Both the position numbers and the translations under genes were made by a program. The notes under the pieces are model-generated. The model saw only the letters and a program-made list of their open reading frames with translations. It was not told the origin of the DNA and searched no databases. A stretch of 64,000 bases of DNA from UMGS363 sp051881815 (GTDB lineage Bacteria; Bacillota; Clostridia; Oscillospirales; Ruminococcaceae), in assembly GCA_051881815.1 (NCBI GenBank), contig JBJEQP010000024.1, positions 1 through 64,000 on the forward strand. Direction: 5' to 3'. This document shows, in pieces, positions 16,538 through 24,737 of this stretch; position 1 is the stretch's first letter; every line of letters starts with the position of its first letter.

Positions 16538-18522
16538 ATTGCGTCAACCTCCGCCATAATTTGATTGTTCTTGAATCCGTTAAGATCCATTGCGCCGGAA
16601 GGACAAGCAACGGTACAAGCACCGCATCCCTGGCAAACTGCAGGGTTTACGGAAGCTACCCTTCTTATCCTTGTTGTTCTGTCGGGCATACGGAATTCCT
16701 TATCGATATAGGTAATAGCCCCGTACGGACATACTCTTTCACAACTTGAACAGCCGTTGCACATCAGCTCATTGGAGCTTGCAACGCAAGGATTGCCTGT
16801 AAGCTTATCCTTAACGAGAAGTCCTATGACCTTTGCAGCCGCCGCACTCGCCTGAGATACGGTTTCGGGAATATCCTTAGGTCCCTGACAAGCACCCGAG
16901 AGGAACACACCTGCTGTAGGGCTTTCTACGGGACGAAGCTTCGGATGTGCTTCTGTAAAGAAGTCGTTGGTATCCATACTTGCGGTAAGCATAGTCGCAA
17001 GAGGACGTGCAGACTTATCAGGCTCAATAGCCGCTGCCAGAACGACGAGGTCGGCGTCAATATGAAGCTGCTTGTTGGCGATCAGGTCAGATGCCTGAAC
17101 CTTGAGCTTATCGCCCTCGGGAACGATCTTACCTACCATACCCTTAACATACTTAACACCGTATTCCTCTACTGCACGGCGATAGAACTCGTCAAAGTTC
17201 TTGCCCGGAGTTCTTACATCGATATAGAAAACATATACCTCGGTATCGGGATATTTATCACGCGTGAGCATCGCATGCTTTGCGGTGTACATACAACAGA
17301 TCTTTGAACAGTACTCCTTGCCCTTTTCAGCACAGGATTCGCAGCGTGAGCCGACGCACTGAACAAAAACAATAGTATGGGGATGTTTTCCGTCGGACGG
17401 ACGAAGTAACTTACCCGCCGTAGGACCTGCCGCATTGGTCAGACGCTCAAATTCAAGAGAAGTAATTACATCCTTTGACTGGCTGTATGCAAACTCATCG
17501 AACTTATCCATGCTGATAGGATTGAAGCCGGTTGCAACTACGATCGCACCGTACTTTTCTTCAATAATTTCGTCCTTCTGAGTATAATCTATAGCACCTG
17601 CCGCACAAACCTTGGCACAAACGCCGCACTTGCCGTTTTTAAGCATATTGCAGGCATTTGGGTCAATGGTTGCTACCTTAGGAACAGCCTGTGCAAAAGG
17701 AATGTAAATAGCGTGACGATTATCCATACCGAGGTTAAACTCGTTAGGCACCTTCTTCATAGGACATTTCTCTACACACGCGCCGCAGCCCGTGCAAACG
17801 TCCTCCTTGACATATCTTGCCTTTTTCTTGATCGTAACGTCAAAGTTACCTACAAAGCCATGTACATCTGTAACTTCGCTGTATGAGAAGATACGAATTT
17901 TATCATTCTGTGCAACGTCAACCATTTTAGGTGTAAGAATACAAGCAGCACAGTCAAGGGTCGGGAAGGTCTTATCAAGCTGAGCCATTTTACCGCCTAT
18001 CGTAGGCTTTTTCTCTACAATATCGACCGGGAAACCTGCTTCGGCAATATCAAGTGCAGTCTGAATACCTGCAATGCCGCCTCCGATAACGAGTGCACGC
18101 TTGGTTACAGGGGACTCGCCCGGAGTAAGGGGAGCATTGAGGTTGACTTTTGCAATAGCCGCCTTACCGAGAATAATTGCCTTTTCGGTTCCGGTCATCA
18201 TATCCTTATGTACCCAGGAACACTGCTCACGGATATTGGCGATCTCAACCATATATGGATTAATTCCTGCCGCAGCAGCCGTTTTACGGAAAGTAGCCTC
18301 GTGCATTCTTGGAGAGCACGAGCATACAACAATGCCCGTAAGATTGTGCTCATGAACAGCATTCTTTATTATATCCTGACCTGCCTGAGAGCACATATAT
18401 TGATAATTGGTGGAAAAGACTACGCCCGGCTCGTTCTTAAGAGCCTCGGAAACCGCTGCTACGTCAACCGTACCGGCGATATTGCTTCCGCACCAACATA
18501 CAAAAACACCAACTCTTTGCAT
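16528..18522 (-). CDS. hdrA: HdrA flavoprotein, electron-bifurcating core subunit
   Basis: A 664-residue HdrA. The N-terminus has the CWCGSNI motif. Next comes a thioredoxin reductase-like FAD domain (GGGIAGIQTALDIAEAG). Inserted cluster motifs follow (CTGCGACVEKCP, then CGVCAKVCAAGA), and the C-terminal ferredoxin domain has two [4Fe-4S] sets (CNGCSSCERVCP and CQGCGACTVACP). In methanogens and other anaerobes the HdrA FAD splits electron pairs between ferredoxin and the HdrBC branch. GGAGG lies nine bases upstream. It sits between hdrC and flxD in a gap-free operon, so its partners are clear; what HdrBC reduces is not. Confidence 0.93.
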   Translation of the reverse strand: MQRVGVFVCWCGSNIAGTVDVAAVSEALKNEPGVVFSTNYQYMCSQAGQDIIKNAVHEHNLTGIVVCSCSPRMHEATFRKTAAAAGINPYMVEIANIREQCSWVHKDMMTGTEKAIILGKAAIAKVNLNAPLTPGESPVTKRALVIGGGIAGIQTALDIAEAGFPVDIVEKKPTIGGKMAQLDKTFPTLDCAACILTPKMVDVAQNDKIRIFSYSEVTDVHGFVGNFDVTIKKKARYVKEDVCTGCGACVEKCPMKKVPNEFNLGMDNRHAIYIPFAQAVPKVATIDPNACNMLKNGKCGVCAKVCAAGAIDYTQKDEIIEEKYGAIVVATGFNPISMDKFDEFAYSQSKDVITSLEFERLTNAAGPTAGKLLRPSDGKHPHTIVFVQCVGSRCESCAEKGKEYCSKICCMYTAKHAMLTRDKYPDTEVYVFYIDVRTPGKNFDEFYRRAVEEYGVKYVKGMVGKIVPEGDKLKVQASDLIANKQLHIDADLVVLAAAIEPDKSARPLATMLTASMDTNDFFTEAHPKLRPVESPTAGVFLSGACQGPKDIPETVSQASAAAAKVIGLLVKDKLTGNPCVASSNELMCNGCSSCERVCPYGAITYIDKEFRMPDRTTRIRRVASVNPAVCQGCGACTVACPSGAMDLNGFKNNQIMAEVDAICK

Positions 18523-18537
18523 TTGCCTTTTCCTCCT

Positions 18538-18927
18538 TTACTTTGTATATTTTCTGAATGCGCTTACAAGAAGCTGCTGTGGAGTATCATCTTCAATAAT
18601 ATCGGGCACGTCGTTTGCTGTCATTCGGTTATTGCCCTGCTGTCTTATTGCGGCAAGGCGAACTGCCTCAACCACCTTTGCAGGCTCGACGCCTCTGGGG
18701 CATCTGTCAACGCACGCAAAACAGGACAGGCATTTATAAAGTGACTCCGATTTGAGAAGCGGCTCAATGTCACCTGTTTCAACCATACCCACAAACTGAT
18801 GCGGATGATATTCCATTTCGTCATAAGCGGGACAAGTTGCGGAACATTTTCCGCACTTCATACACTTACTTGTGTTGACTCCGCTCATTCTTAAAATTTC
18901 TTCACGAAGATACTTATTATTTTCCAT
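18538..18927 (-). CDS. hdrC: HdrC iron-sulfur subunit
   Basis: A 129-residue ferredoxin-like protein with two [4Fe-4S] motifs, CMKCGKCSATCP and CLSCFACVDRCP, the standard HdrC layout. It passes electrons from HdrA to HdrB. The start overlaps the hdrB stop by 11 bases, and its AAGGAGG site lies inside the last hdrB codons, so the two are translationally coupled. The C-terminal tail is short and lacks any extra domain. Confidence 0.9.
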   Translation of the reverse strand: MENNKYLREEILRMSGVNTSKCMKCGKCSATCPAYDEMEYHPHQFVGMVETGDIEPLLKSESLYKCLSCFACVDRCPRGVEPAKVVEAVRLAAIRQQGNNRMTANDVPDIIEDDTPQQLLVSAFRKYTK

Positions 18928-19711
18928 TTGTATCCTCCTTTACACCGAGAGCCTCGGCAAGAATTTCGGTGAAATATACGATGGGCATATCTGTGCCGCA
19001 TTTTTCAAGATTAAACTTGCACAATGGACAAGCGGTGATGATCATTTCGGCTCCTGCAGCTTTTGCGTTTTCAATGACAGCCAAAGCGTTTTTCTTTGCA
19101 GTATCGGGATTTTCAACCGAAATATATCCGCCACAGCACTCGTTTCTTCTTGCATATACCACAGCTTCTGCACCAAGCGCACGGATAAGATCCTCCATGA
19201 TCGTAGGATTTTCGGGATCATCCATACGCATGACCTTGTTAGGTCTGAGAAGAAGACAGCCGTAATATGCTGCGATCTTCTTTCCGTTAAGGCTGTTTAC
19301 AACCTTTTCCTTTACCTTGTCAAAGCCGACAATATCACGAAGCATTTCAAGATAATGATATACCTCTGTTTCGCCGTTATAATCGCTGTCAGCCGCCATA
19401 TATCGATTTACTTTAGCTGCAAACTCGGGATTCGTCTGCATTGCGTGATTGGTTTGCTTGATAACGTTGTGGCAGGCGGAACAAACCGTTACGAGCGGCT
19501 GGGCCTTGTCGTTTGCCGCTTTAAGGGCACGAACGGACGAAAGCTTTGTAGCCACCTCGTTTTTTGCAGTTGTAAATACGCCTCCGCAGCACTGCCAGTT
19601 TTCAATTTCTTCCAAGGTTACACCAAGAGCTTCGGCAGCTCTGTATGAGTAAAGGTCAAGCTCCTTTGCCTTATTTTTTAAGGTGCACCCGGGGAAATAA
19701 CTTACTTTCAT
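18917..19711 (-). CDS. hdrB: HdrB, CCG-domain subunit
   Basis: A 264-residue protein with two CCG (cysteine-rich) domains: WQCCGGVF with TVCSACHN, and NECCGGYI with TACPLCKF. In heterodisulfide reductase these hold the non-cubane [4Fe-4S] clusters where the disulfide is split. No DsrC, CoM or CoB genes are present in this window. Its substrate may therefore be another disulfide, or it may pass electrons to FrdB/FrdA, as the fused CCG domain of methanogen TfrB does. It is the first hdr gene after fumC (15-base gap). Confidence 0.9.
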   Translation of the reverse strand: MKVSYFPGCTLKNKAKELDLYSYRAAEALGVTLEEIENWQCCGGVFTTAKNEVATKLSSVRALKAANDKAQPLVTVCSACHNVIKQTNHAMQTNPEFAAKVNRYMAADSDYNGETEVYHYLEMLRDIVGFDKVKEKVVNSLNGKKIAAYYGCLLLRPNKVMRMDDPENPTIMEDLIRALGAEAVVYARRNECCGGYISVENPDTAKKNALAVIENAKAAGAEMIITACPLCKFNLEKCGTDMPIVYFTEILAEALGVKEDTNGK

Positions 19712-19726
19712 TAAATTACCTCCGAT

Positions 19727-21103
19727 TTATACCATCTGTTCAGGATGGAATACCTCATCAAATTTTTCAGCGGTCAAGAAGCCAAGCTCAACGCAAGCTT
19801 CTTTGAGAGAAATGTTATCTTTGAACGCCTTCTTTGCAGTCTTTGCGGCGTTTTCATAACCTATGTAAGGATTAAGCGCAGTTACGAGCATAAGAGAGTT
19901 ATGAAGATTGTGATGCATCTTCTCACGGTTTGCCTTAATGCCTACAGCACAGTTCTTGTTAAAGGAAACGATCGCCTCTGCAAGAAGTCTTACTGACTGA
20001 AGGAAATTGTAGATGCAAACCGGCATAAATACATTAAGCTCAAAGTTACCCTGAGATGCCGCCATAGTTACCGCTACATCGTTACCCATGACCTGAACTG
20101 CCACCATAGTAACAGCCTCGCACTGAGTTGGGTTCACCTTACCCGGCATAATGGAAGAACCGGGCTCGTTCTCGGGGATAAATATTTCTCCAAGACCATC
20201 TCTGGGGCCCGATGCAAGCCAGCGTACGTCGTTTGCGATCTTCATCATATCGCAGGCAAGCGCCTTAACGGCACCGTGAGCAAAAACAAGTTCATCCTTG
20301 GATGTGAGTGCGTGGAACTTGTTGGGAGCAGTAATGAACTTCTTGCCGGTGATCTTTGAAACCTCTTCCGCAACTCCAACGTCAAAGCCCTTGGGAGTGT
20401 TAAGTCCTGTACCTACCGCAGTGCCTCCGAGAGCAAGCTCACGCAGCGGTTCTACCGCACGCTCTATCAGCTCAACATCTCTTTCAAGGCTGGCTCTCCA
20501 TCCGCTGATCTCCTGGCTGAACTTAATGGGAGTTGCGTCCTGAAGATGTGTTCTTCCGCTCTTAACAATGCCCTCATTCTCTTCTTCAAGTCTGACGAAT
20601 GTTGCGATGAGCTCCTTGACCGCAGGAATAAGCTTATCTTCAAGGCTGAGAACTGCGGCAATGTGCATTGCGGTGGGGAACGTATCGTTAGAGGACTGGC
20701 TCATATTTGAATCGTCGTTTGGGTGGAGCAAGGTCTTACCGGCGATCTGATTACCGCGATTTGCAATAACCTCGTTGGAGTTCATATTCGACTGAGTTCC
20801 GGAACCTGTCTGCCACACAACAAGCGGAAAATGGTCATTGAGCTTACCTGCCATGACCTCATCGCAAGCCGCTGTGATAGCCGCAAGCTTTTCGTCGGTC
20901 ATTTTTTCGGGGCGAAGCTTATTGTTAGTAATAGCAGCAGCCTTTTTGAGTATGCCGAAAGCGTGAATAATTTCGGCAGGCATAGTTTCAATTCCTACGC
21001 CGATCTCAAAATTTTCATGGCTTCTCTGTGTTTGCGCCGCCCAAAGACGGTCAGCGGGCACCTTCATTTCGCCCATAGAATCATGTTCGATACGATAGTC
21101 CAT
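19727..21103 (-). CDS. fumC: Class II fumarate hydratase
   Basis: A 458-residue member of the fumarase/aspartase superfamily. The signature GSSIMPGKVNPTQ near residue 318 contains the catalytic loop, and SGRTHLQDATPI and QTGSGTQSNMN are also present. The TGSGTQSNMN stretch and the length favour fumarase C over aspartase. It interconverts malate and fumarate and supplies fumarate to FrdAB encoded at the other end of the same operon. This oxygen-stable, iron-free class is a little unusual in a strict anaerobe. A probable extended -10 promoter lies 87 bases upstream. Confidence 0.93.
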   Translation of the reverse strand: MDYRIEHDSMGEMKVPADRLWAAQTQRSHENFEIGVGIETMPAEIIHAFGILKKAAAITNNKLRPEKMTDEKLAAITAACDEVMAGKLNDHFPLVVWQTGSGTQSNMNSNEVIANRGNQIAGKTLLHPNDDSNMSQSSNDTFPTAMHIAAVLSLEDKLIPAVKELIATFVRLEEENEGIVKSGRTHLQDATPIKFSQEISGWRASLERDVELIERAVEPLRELALGGTAVGTGLNTPKGFDVGVAEEVSKITGKKFITAPNKFHALTSKDELVFAHGAVKALACDMMKIANDVRWLASGPRDGLGEIFIPENEPGSSIMPGKVNPTQCEAVTMVAVQVMGNDVAVTMAASQGNFELNVFMPVCIYNFLQSVRLLAEAIVSFNKNCAVGIKANREKMHHNLHNSLMLVTALNPYIGYENAAKTAKKAFKDNISLKEACVELGFLTAEKFDEVFHPEQMV

Positions 21104-21189
21104 AGTTTTTTGATCCTTCCTTATTCCAAAACTTTATTTCAAAACAAGCACAGCAACGCATTGCAGACTTGTTTTAGGGAACGATTTTC

Positions 21190-21198
21190 ATTATATCA
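21190..21198 (-). promoter_or_regulatory. Extended -10 promoter for the fumC-hdr-flx-frd operon
   Basis: On the minus strand TGATATAAT is a good extended -10. No convincing -35 lies 16-18 bases upstream; a TTGACT lies too far (27 bases). The transcription start would be about 80 bases before fumC. Confidence 0.45.
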
Positions 21199-21298
21199 TC
21201 AAGAAGCTTATCCTTACGCAAAAGTCAAGATAATTCTCACAAAAACTTATAAATTCAAAGTTATATTTTTGTAACAAAATTTCTTGTTGCTTCTTACT

Positions 21299-22246
21299 TT
21301 AAAAAGTAACGTTTTTTATTACCTCTTTAAGTGCTTCTGCCGATTTATGAAGCTTTGCGATCTCTTCATCGGCAAGATTCTGGACTACAATAGAGCGGAC
21401 ACCTGTATGGTCAACAAGTGAAAGCGAGCTTAAACATACATCCGTTATTCCGTATTCACCCTCGTGGAGAGAGGAAACCGTCAGTGCTGTATCTGCGCTT
21501 CCGCTGAACGATTTAACAATATGAGTTGAAGCCATAGCAATACCATATACAGTGCAGCCTTTACGCGCAATAATGTTACCGCCGGACTTTCTTACATAGG
21601 TCTCAACATCTTCGTGTGTATATTCGCTCGGAACGTAATCAGCAGACTTTATAGCACCGTTGAACTCGGAAAGCGGAACACCGGCGATCGTTGCATTGGA
21701 CCAAGCAACAAATGAGGTATCACCATGCTCACCCAGAACGTTTGCATGAACCTGCTGCTGGTTTATATTGTAAATTTCAGCAAGGCGTGTACGCAGACGA
21801 ATGGTATCAAGAGATGTTCCGGTACCAAAGACCTGATTTTTGGGCAGTCCCGTATATTTCAGGAATGCGTATGTCAAAATATCAACAGGGTTTGCAACAA
21901 TGAGATAAATTGCATTTGGGCAGACCTTTACGATTTCAGTTGATATCTGTTTGATAATACCAATGTTGGTCTGCACCAGTTCAAGTCTGCTCTGACCGGG
22001 CTTTCTTCCGATTCCCGAGGTGATAATTACAACGTCAGAGCCGATCGCGTCCTCATAGCCTCCGGCATAAATGTCACAGTTGCCGATAAAAGGCGTTGCC
22101 TGTTTGATGTCAAGCGCTTCACCCTTCGCCTTTTCGGTATCAACGTCGATAAGAACGACTTCGGATGCAGCACCTCTGGTCAGCAGTGCGAATGCAGTAG
22201 TGGCACCCACGGAGCCTGCACCAATGATTGTAACTTTCTTTTGCAT
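21299..22246 (-). CDS. mdh: LDH-family malate dehydrogenase (would be auto-labelled L-lactate dehydrogenase)
   Basis: A 315-residue NAD-dependent dehydrogenase. The glycine-rich GAGSVG is at residues 9-14. The catalytic pair is visible as SLDTIR (Asp and Arg) and GEHGD (His), and R87 is the mobile-loop arginine. The specificity residue, Gln in lactate dehydrogenases (NQKPG), is Arg81 here (GRKPG). This arginine defines malate dehydrogenases: it pairs with the second carboxylate of oxaloacetate. The overall sequence is otherwise LDH-like. Its place just upstream of fumC supports oxaloacetate-to-malate reduction feeding the succinate branch. AGGAGG precedes the ATG. Confidence 0.8.
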   Translation of the reverse strand: MQKKVTIIGAGSVGATTAFALLTRGAASEVVLIDVDTEKAKGEALDIKQATPFIGNCDIYAGGYEDAIGSDVVIITSGIGRKPGQSRLELVQTNIGIIKQISTEIVKVCPNAIYLIVANPVDILTYAFLKYTGLPKNQVFGTGTSLDTIRLRTRLAEIYNINQQQVHANVLGEHGDTSFVAWSNATIAGVPLSEFNGAIKSADYVPSEYTHEDVETYVRKSGGNIIARKGCTVYGIAMASTHIVKSFSGSADTALTVSSLHEGEYGITDVCLSSLSLVDHTGVRSIVVQNLADEEIAKLHKSAEALKEVIKNVTF

Positions 22247-22281
22247 ATTAATCCTCCTGTATTATTAAAAATAACTTACTT

Positions 22282-22700
22282 TTATACATTTGCCCAATTT
22301 TTCAGGCAAAATGAAGGCTCTTCAACAAGGTTCATTTTCATATTGAAGTTAATCGGAAAGTCGGGATCCTGACGGGCGAGGTTCACAGCTCTGCCCACAT
22401 AGAAGTTGATTTCCGCCGCATCTTCAAACAAAAGTCGGCTTATCAGTGCTGAACCGTCCTTTTGAAATTTTCATTCCTCATAGAGTTCGTGTTCGCCAAG
22501 ATAGTCTTTCGCGTACCGAATCACCTTGTTCATCGTAATAACGCCCTCGGTTACAAGGTCAACCCCTTCTATTTTTGCAATAGGCGGAATATCTCTTTTC
22601 TTAAAATCCGGACTTGACCGAACGGGCTTTCCAAGAAATTTGGCAGCTATAGATGAAGCAGTACCGCCGCAAATAATATGCTTACCTTCCTTTCGAGAAG
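22282..22700 (-). pseudogene. Decayed C-terminal part of a SpoIIE-type PP2C phosphatase
   Basis: Read leftward, one frame gives ICGGTASSIAAKFLGK, IPPIAKIEGVDLVTEG and FYVGRAVNLA, patterns typical of the C-terminal region of SpoIIE-family serine phosphatases that often sit near anaerobic redox operons. The frame is broken by a TGA at 22471-22473, and nothing matching the N-terminal half is seen further right. The end is also eroded. No intact copy is present in the window. A minus-strand promoter at 22919-22947 still points into it and may now drive mdh. A long degenerate gap of about 390 bases follows on the right. Confidence 0.6.
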
Positions 22701-22918
22701 AAAAGCGGCATCATTCTATCAGCATCATCTCTGTTTACCCCCTGTTCTTTTTATGCTTAATTTGTTTTGAGTGAATGAATTCCATATAAAACAACGAAAA
22801 AAACAATCCGATATAATATATAGCGATTAATTTCGACCCAACAAATGCCATTCAAGTGAATTCATTTAAATAACATAAATGGCACGTAAGATGACAATCA
22901 TTTTACCATTCATAATTT

Positions 22919-22947
22919 ATTATACCATATACAATTGCAAAATGCAA
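22919..22947 (-). promoter_or_regulatory. Leftward sigma-70-type promoter upstream of pseudogene/mdh
   Basis: On the minus strand TTGCAT (22942-22947), a 17-base spacer and TATAAT (22919-22924). It is the best promoter seen upstream of mdh, which would give a leader of about 670 bases through the pseudogene. Confidence 0.5.
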
Positions 22948-23012
22948 TAGATATTGACAAAAAAACACGGTATTTTCGTCAAAACAAATTTGCGCAATAT
23001 TTTACTTTTTTC

Positions 23013-23041
23013 TTGAAATAACCAAAAATATATGGTATAAT
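23013..23041 (+). promoter_or_regulatory. Promoter of the first GGDEF gene
   Basis: TTGAAA (23013-23018), 17-base spacer, TATAAT (23036-23041), 49 bases before the GTG start. Confidence 0.65.
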
Positions 23042-23090
23042 ATATTACATATTAATAAAAATACAGACCACAGAGGAGAAGTAATAAAAA

Positions 23091-24197
23091 GTGGATTCAT
23101 ATAAAAATAAAACCGTTGAAAAGAGCAGCTTCCGCAAGTTCTTTGATGAACTGTTCGATATCAAGAGCAGCACTGTCTATGTGTTCTTTATGGGCTGCTG
23201 CTGTTTAATTCATGCGATATTTTTGGCGATATTTGCAGTTTTAAAAATATATCCTATGATGATCTTCAATATGGTCAGCGTGGGATTATACGCAATTCTC
23301 TGCATCAGAACAAAAAAAGCAGAAAGTGTTCCTCCTATCATACCTATCATCGGTGAAATAGCGTTTCACGGCGTTGTCGCAACAATATTCACCGGGTGGA
23401 ATTCGGGTTTTATGCTTTATGTTATTTGCATTGTTACGCTGGTGTTCTATTGGCCGACAGTAAAACGTAAACAGGCAACGGCATTAGCTTTTATTTTCAC
23501 CTTTACATTTCTTGCGACAAAGCTGTATTGCTGTTTTTTTCAGCCAATTCAGTCGGATATACAGATAAACGTATCGCAAGTGCTTTATCTTTTCAACTCT
23601 ATGTTCTCCTTCTTTATGTTGACCTATTTTTCTATCCTTTTCAAGAAAAGTATAGACAATAAGCAGCAGATGTTGAACGAGCAGAACAAGGAACTTCGGA
23701 AGATCGCGGGCATTGATCCCCTTACAGGACTTATGAACAGACGAAGTATGTACGAACAGCTGCACGAATCGGAAAAGCTCCGAAGCAGTGGAAGCATATA
23801 TTCCATAACTATATGCGACATTGACAATTTCAAACGTGTAAATGATACATACGGTCACGGCTGCGGCGATGATGTCCTGAAAAAAGTAGCAGAGGTCATT
23901 TCCACAGCAGCGGAAAAATGCAGCAACGGCGTCTGCCGATGGGGCGGAGAGGAATTCCTTATCCTTTTCAATGATACGGAAACGGAGAAAGCTGCGGAAA
24001 TAACCGAAAATATACGCCGTGACATAGAGGAAGCCGATTTCTCCTTTGAGTCGGGTGCTCCGGATATTACTATGACTTTCGGCGTAGCAGGAACGGAAAG
24101 CTTCCCCGAACTGGGGCTTGATCTGCTTATCGCAAAGGCAGATGAACGGCTTTACAACGGCAAGAAAAGCGGAAAAAACCGTGTCGTTTCACGATAG
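23091..24197 (+). CDS. Membrane-bound diguanylate cyclase (GGDEF)
   Basis: A 368-residue protein. The N-terminal half has about six hydrophobic segments. A short linker follows, then a complete GGDEF domain with the active-site motif GGEEF (CRWGGEEFLILF) and IDPLTGLMNRRS before it. It should make cyclic di-GMP from two GTP at the membrane. The RxxD inhibitory site expected five residues before GGEEF is not present (KCSN instead), so feedback control by product may be lost. The start is a GTG with GAGGAGAAG about ten bases upstream. c-di-GMP made here could act on the riboswitch at 28890-28988. Confidence 0.88.
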   Translation: MDSYKNKTVEKSSFRKFFDELFDIKSSTVYVFFMGCCCLIHAIFLAIFAVLKIYPMMIFNMVSVGLYAILCIRTKKAESVPPIIPIIGEIAFHGVVATIFTGWNSGFMLYVICIVTLVFYWPTVKRKQATALAFIFTFTFLATKLYCCFFQPIQSDIQINVSQVLYLFNSMFSFFMLTYFSILFKKSIDNKQQMLNEQNKELRKIAGIDPLTGLMNRRSMYEQLHESEKLRSSGSIYSITICDIDNFKRVNDTYGHGCGDDVLKKVAEVISTAAEKCSNGVCRWGGEEFLILFNDTETEKAAEITENIRRDIEEADFSFESGAPDITMTFGVAGTESFPELGLDLLIAKADERLYNGKKSGKNRVVSR

Positions 24198-24236
24198 AGC
24201 TTTATACTATCAGACGATTTTATCATCAAAGTATTA

Positions 24237-24395
24237 TACTAATAACCATTTAACCTATGGATAAAATACGGCGGCTATAATACGCCCACTCTGCGTCAAA
24301 CTCCCTTGACAGGCGGCAGCCTGCCTGCGGTCGTTTTCCTTGATTGGTCGTATTCTATCCACCGTCTTTATCCATAGAACAAATGGTTATTAGTA
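24237..24395. repeat. Family B palindromic element, copy B1
   Basis: 159 bp, starting TACTAATAACCATTT and ending AAATGGTTATTAGTA (perfect 15-bp inverted repeats), with TTA on both sides. The core carries the GACAGGCGGCAGCCTGCCTG hairpin common to families B and C. It is in the opposite orientation to B2. Confidence 0.75.
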
Positions 24396-24403
24396 TTAAA
24401 TGT

Positions 24404-24450
24404 AAAAAATCTTCACATAACCTTATGATATGGTTATGTGAAGATTTTTT
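24404..24450 (+). terminator. Intrinsic terminator after GGDEF gene
   Basis: AAAAAATCTTCACATAACC pairs with GGTTATGTGAAGATTTTTT; the T run serves rightward transcription and the A run makes it symmetrical. Confidence 0.8.
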
Positions 24451-24499
24451 GTTTACGGTTTATGCTGATTTTCGATATTTCTGTATACAAATACGGCAG

Positions 24500-24537
24500 A
24501 AAAAACAGCGGCTGCAGAATTGTTTCCGCAGCCGCTT
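24500..24537 (-). terminator. Leftward terminator for the FecR/InlB-repeat gene
   Basis: On the minus strand AAGCGGCTGCGG pairs with GCAGCCGCT, followed by TTTTTT. It lies beyond copy B2, about 200 bases past the stop codon. Confidence 0.6.
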
Positions 24538-24538
24538 A

Positions 24539-24696
24539 TACTAATCTTTAATCGTTCTATAGACAAAGCCGACAGATAGATAATCCAAGTCAAGGTTGGC
24601 GACCGCAGGAAGGCTTGCCGCCTTGCAAGGGAGCCAGACGCAGAATTGGATTATTATAGCCGAGGATTTAGTCTTACGGTTGATTTGATATTAGTA
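24539..24696. repeat. Family B palindromic element, copy B2
   Basis: 158 bp, from TACTAATCTTTAATCG to GATTTGATATTAGTA, flanked by TTA on both sides. It is the uninterrupted comparator for copy B3 (49711-50143). Its GAGGATTTAGTCTTACGG is split in B3 by copy B4. Its outermost arms are those of B3 exchanged end for end, on a core in the same orientation. Confidence 0.75.
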
Positions 24697-24737
24697 TTAT
24701 ATGTTATTTTGCTTATAGGTTACAGACCGCTGTTAAG

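Noticed and set aside
18538..19711. Lactate or glycolate oxidase iron-sulfur subunits (which also have CCG domains)
   Set aside because: Size, gene order and the adjacent hdrA and flxD identify these as HdrC and HdrB.
21299..22246. L-lactate dehydrogenase as the name for this gene
   Set aside because: Overall similarity supports the LDH family, but the specificity residue is Arg (GRKPG), and the gene context is malate/fumarate metabolism.
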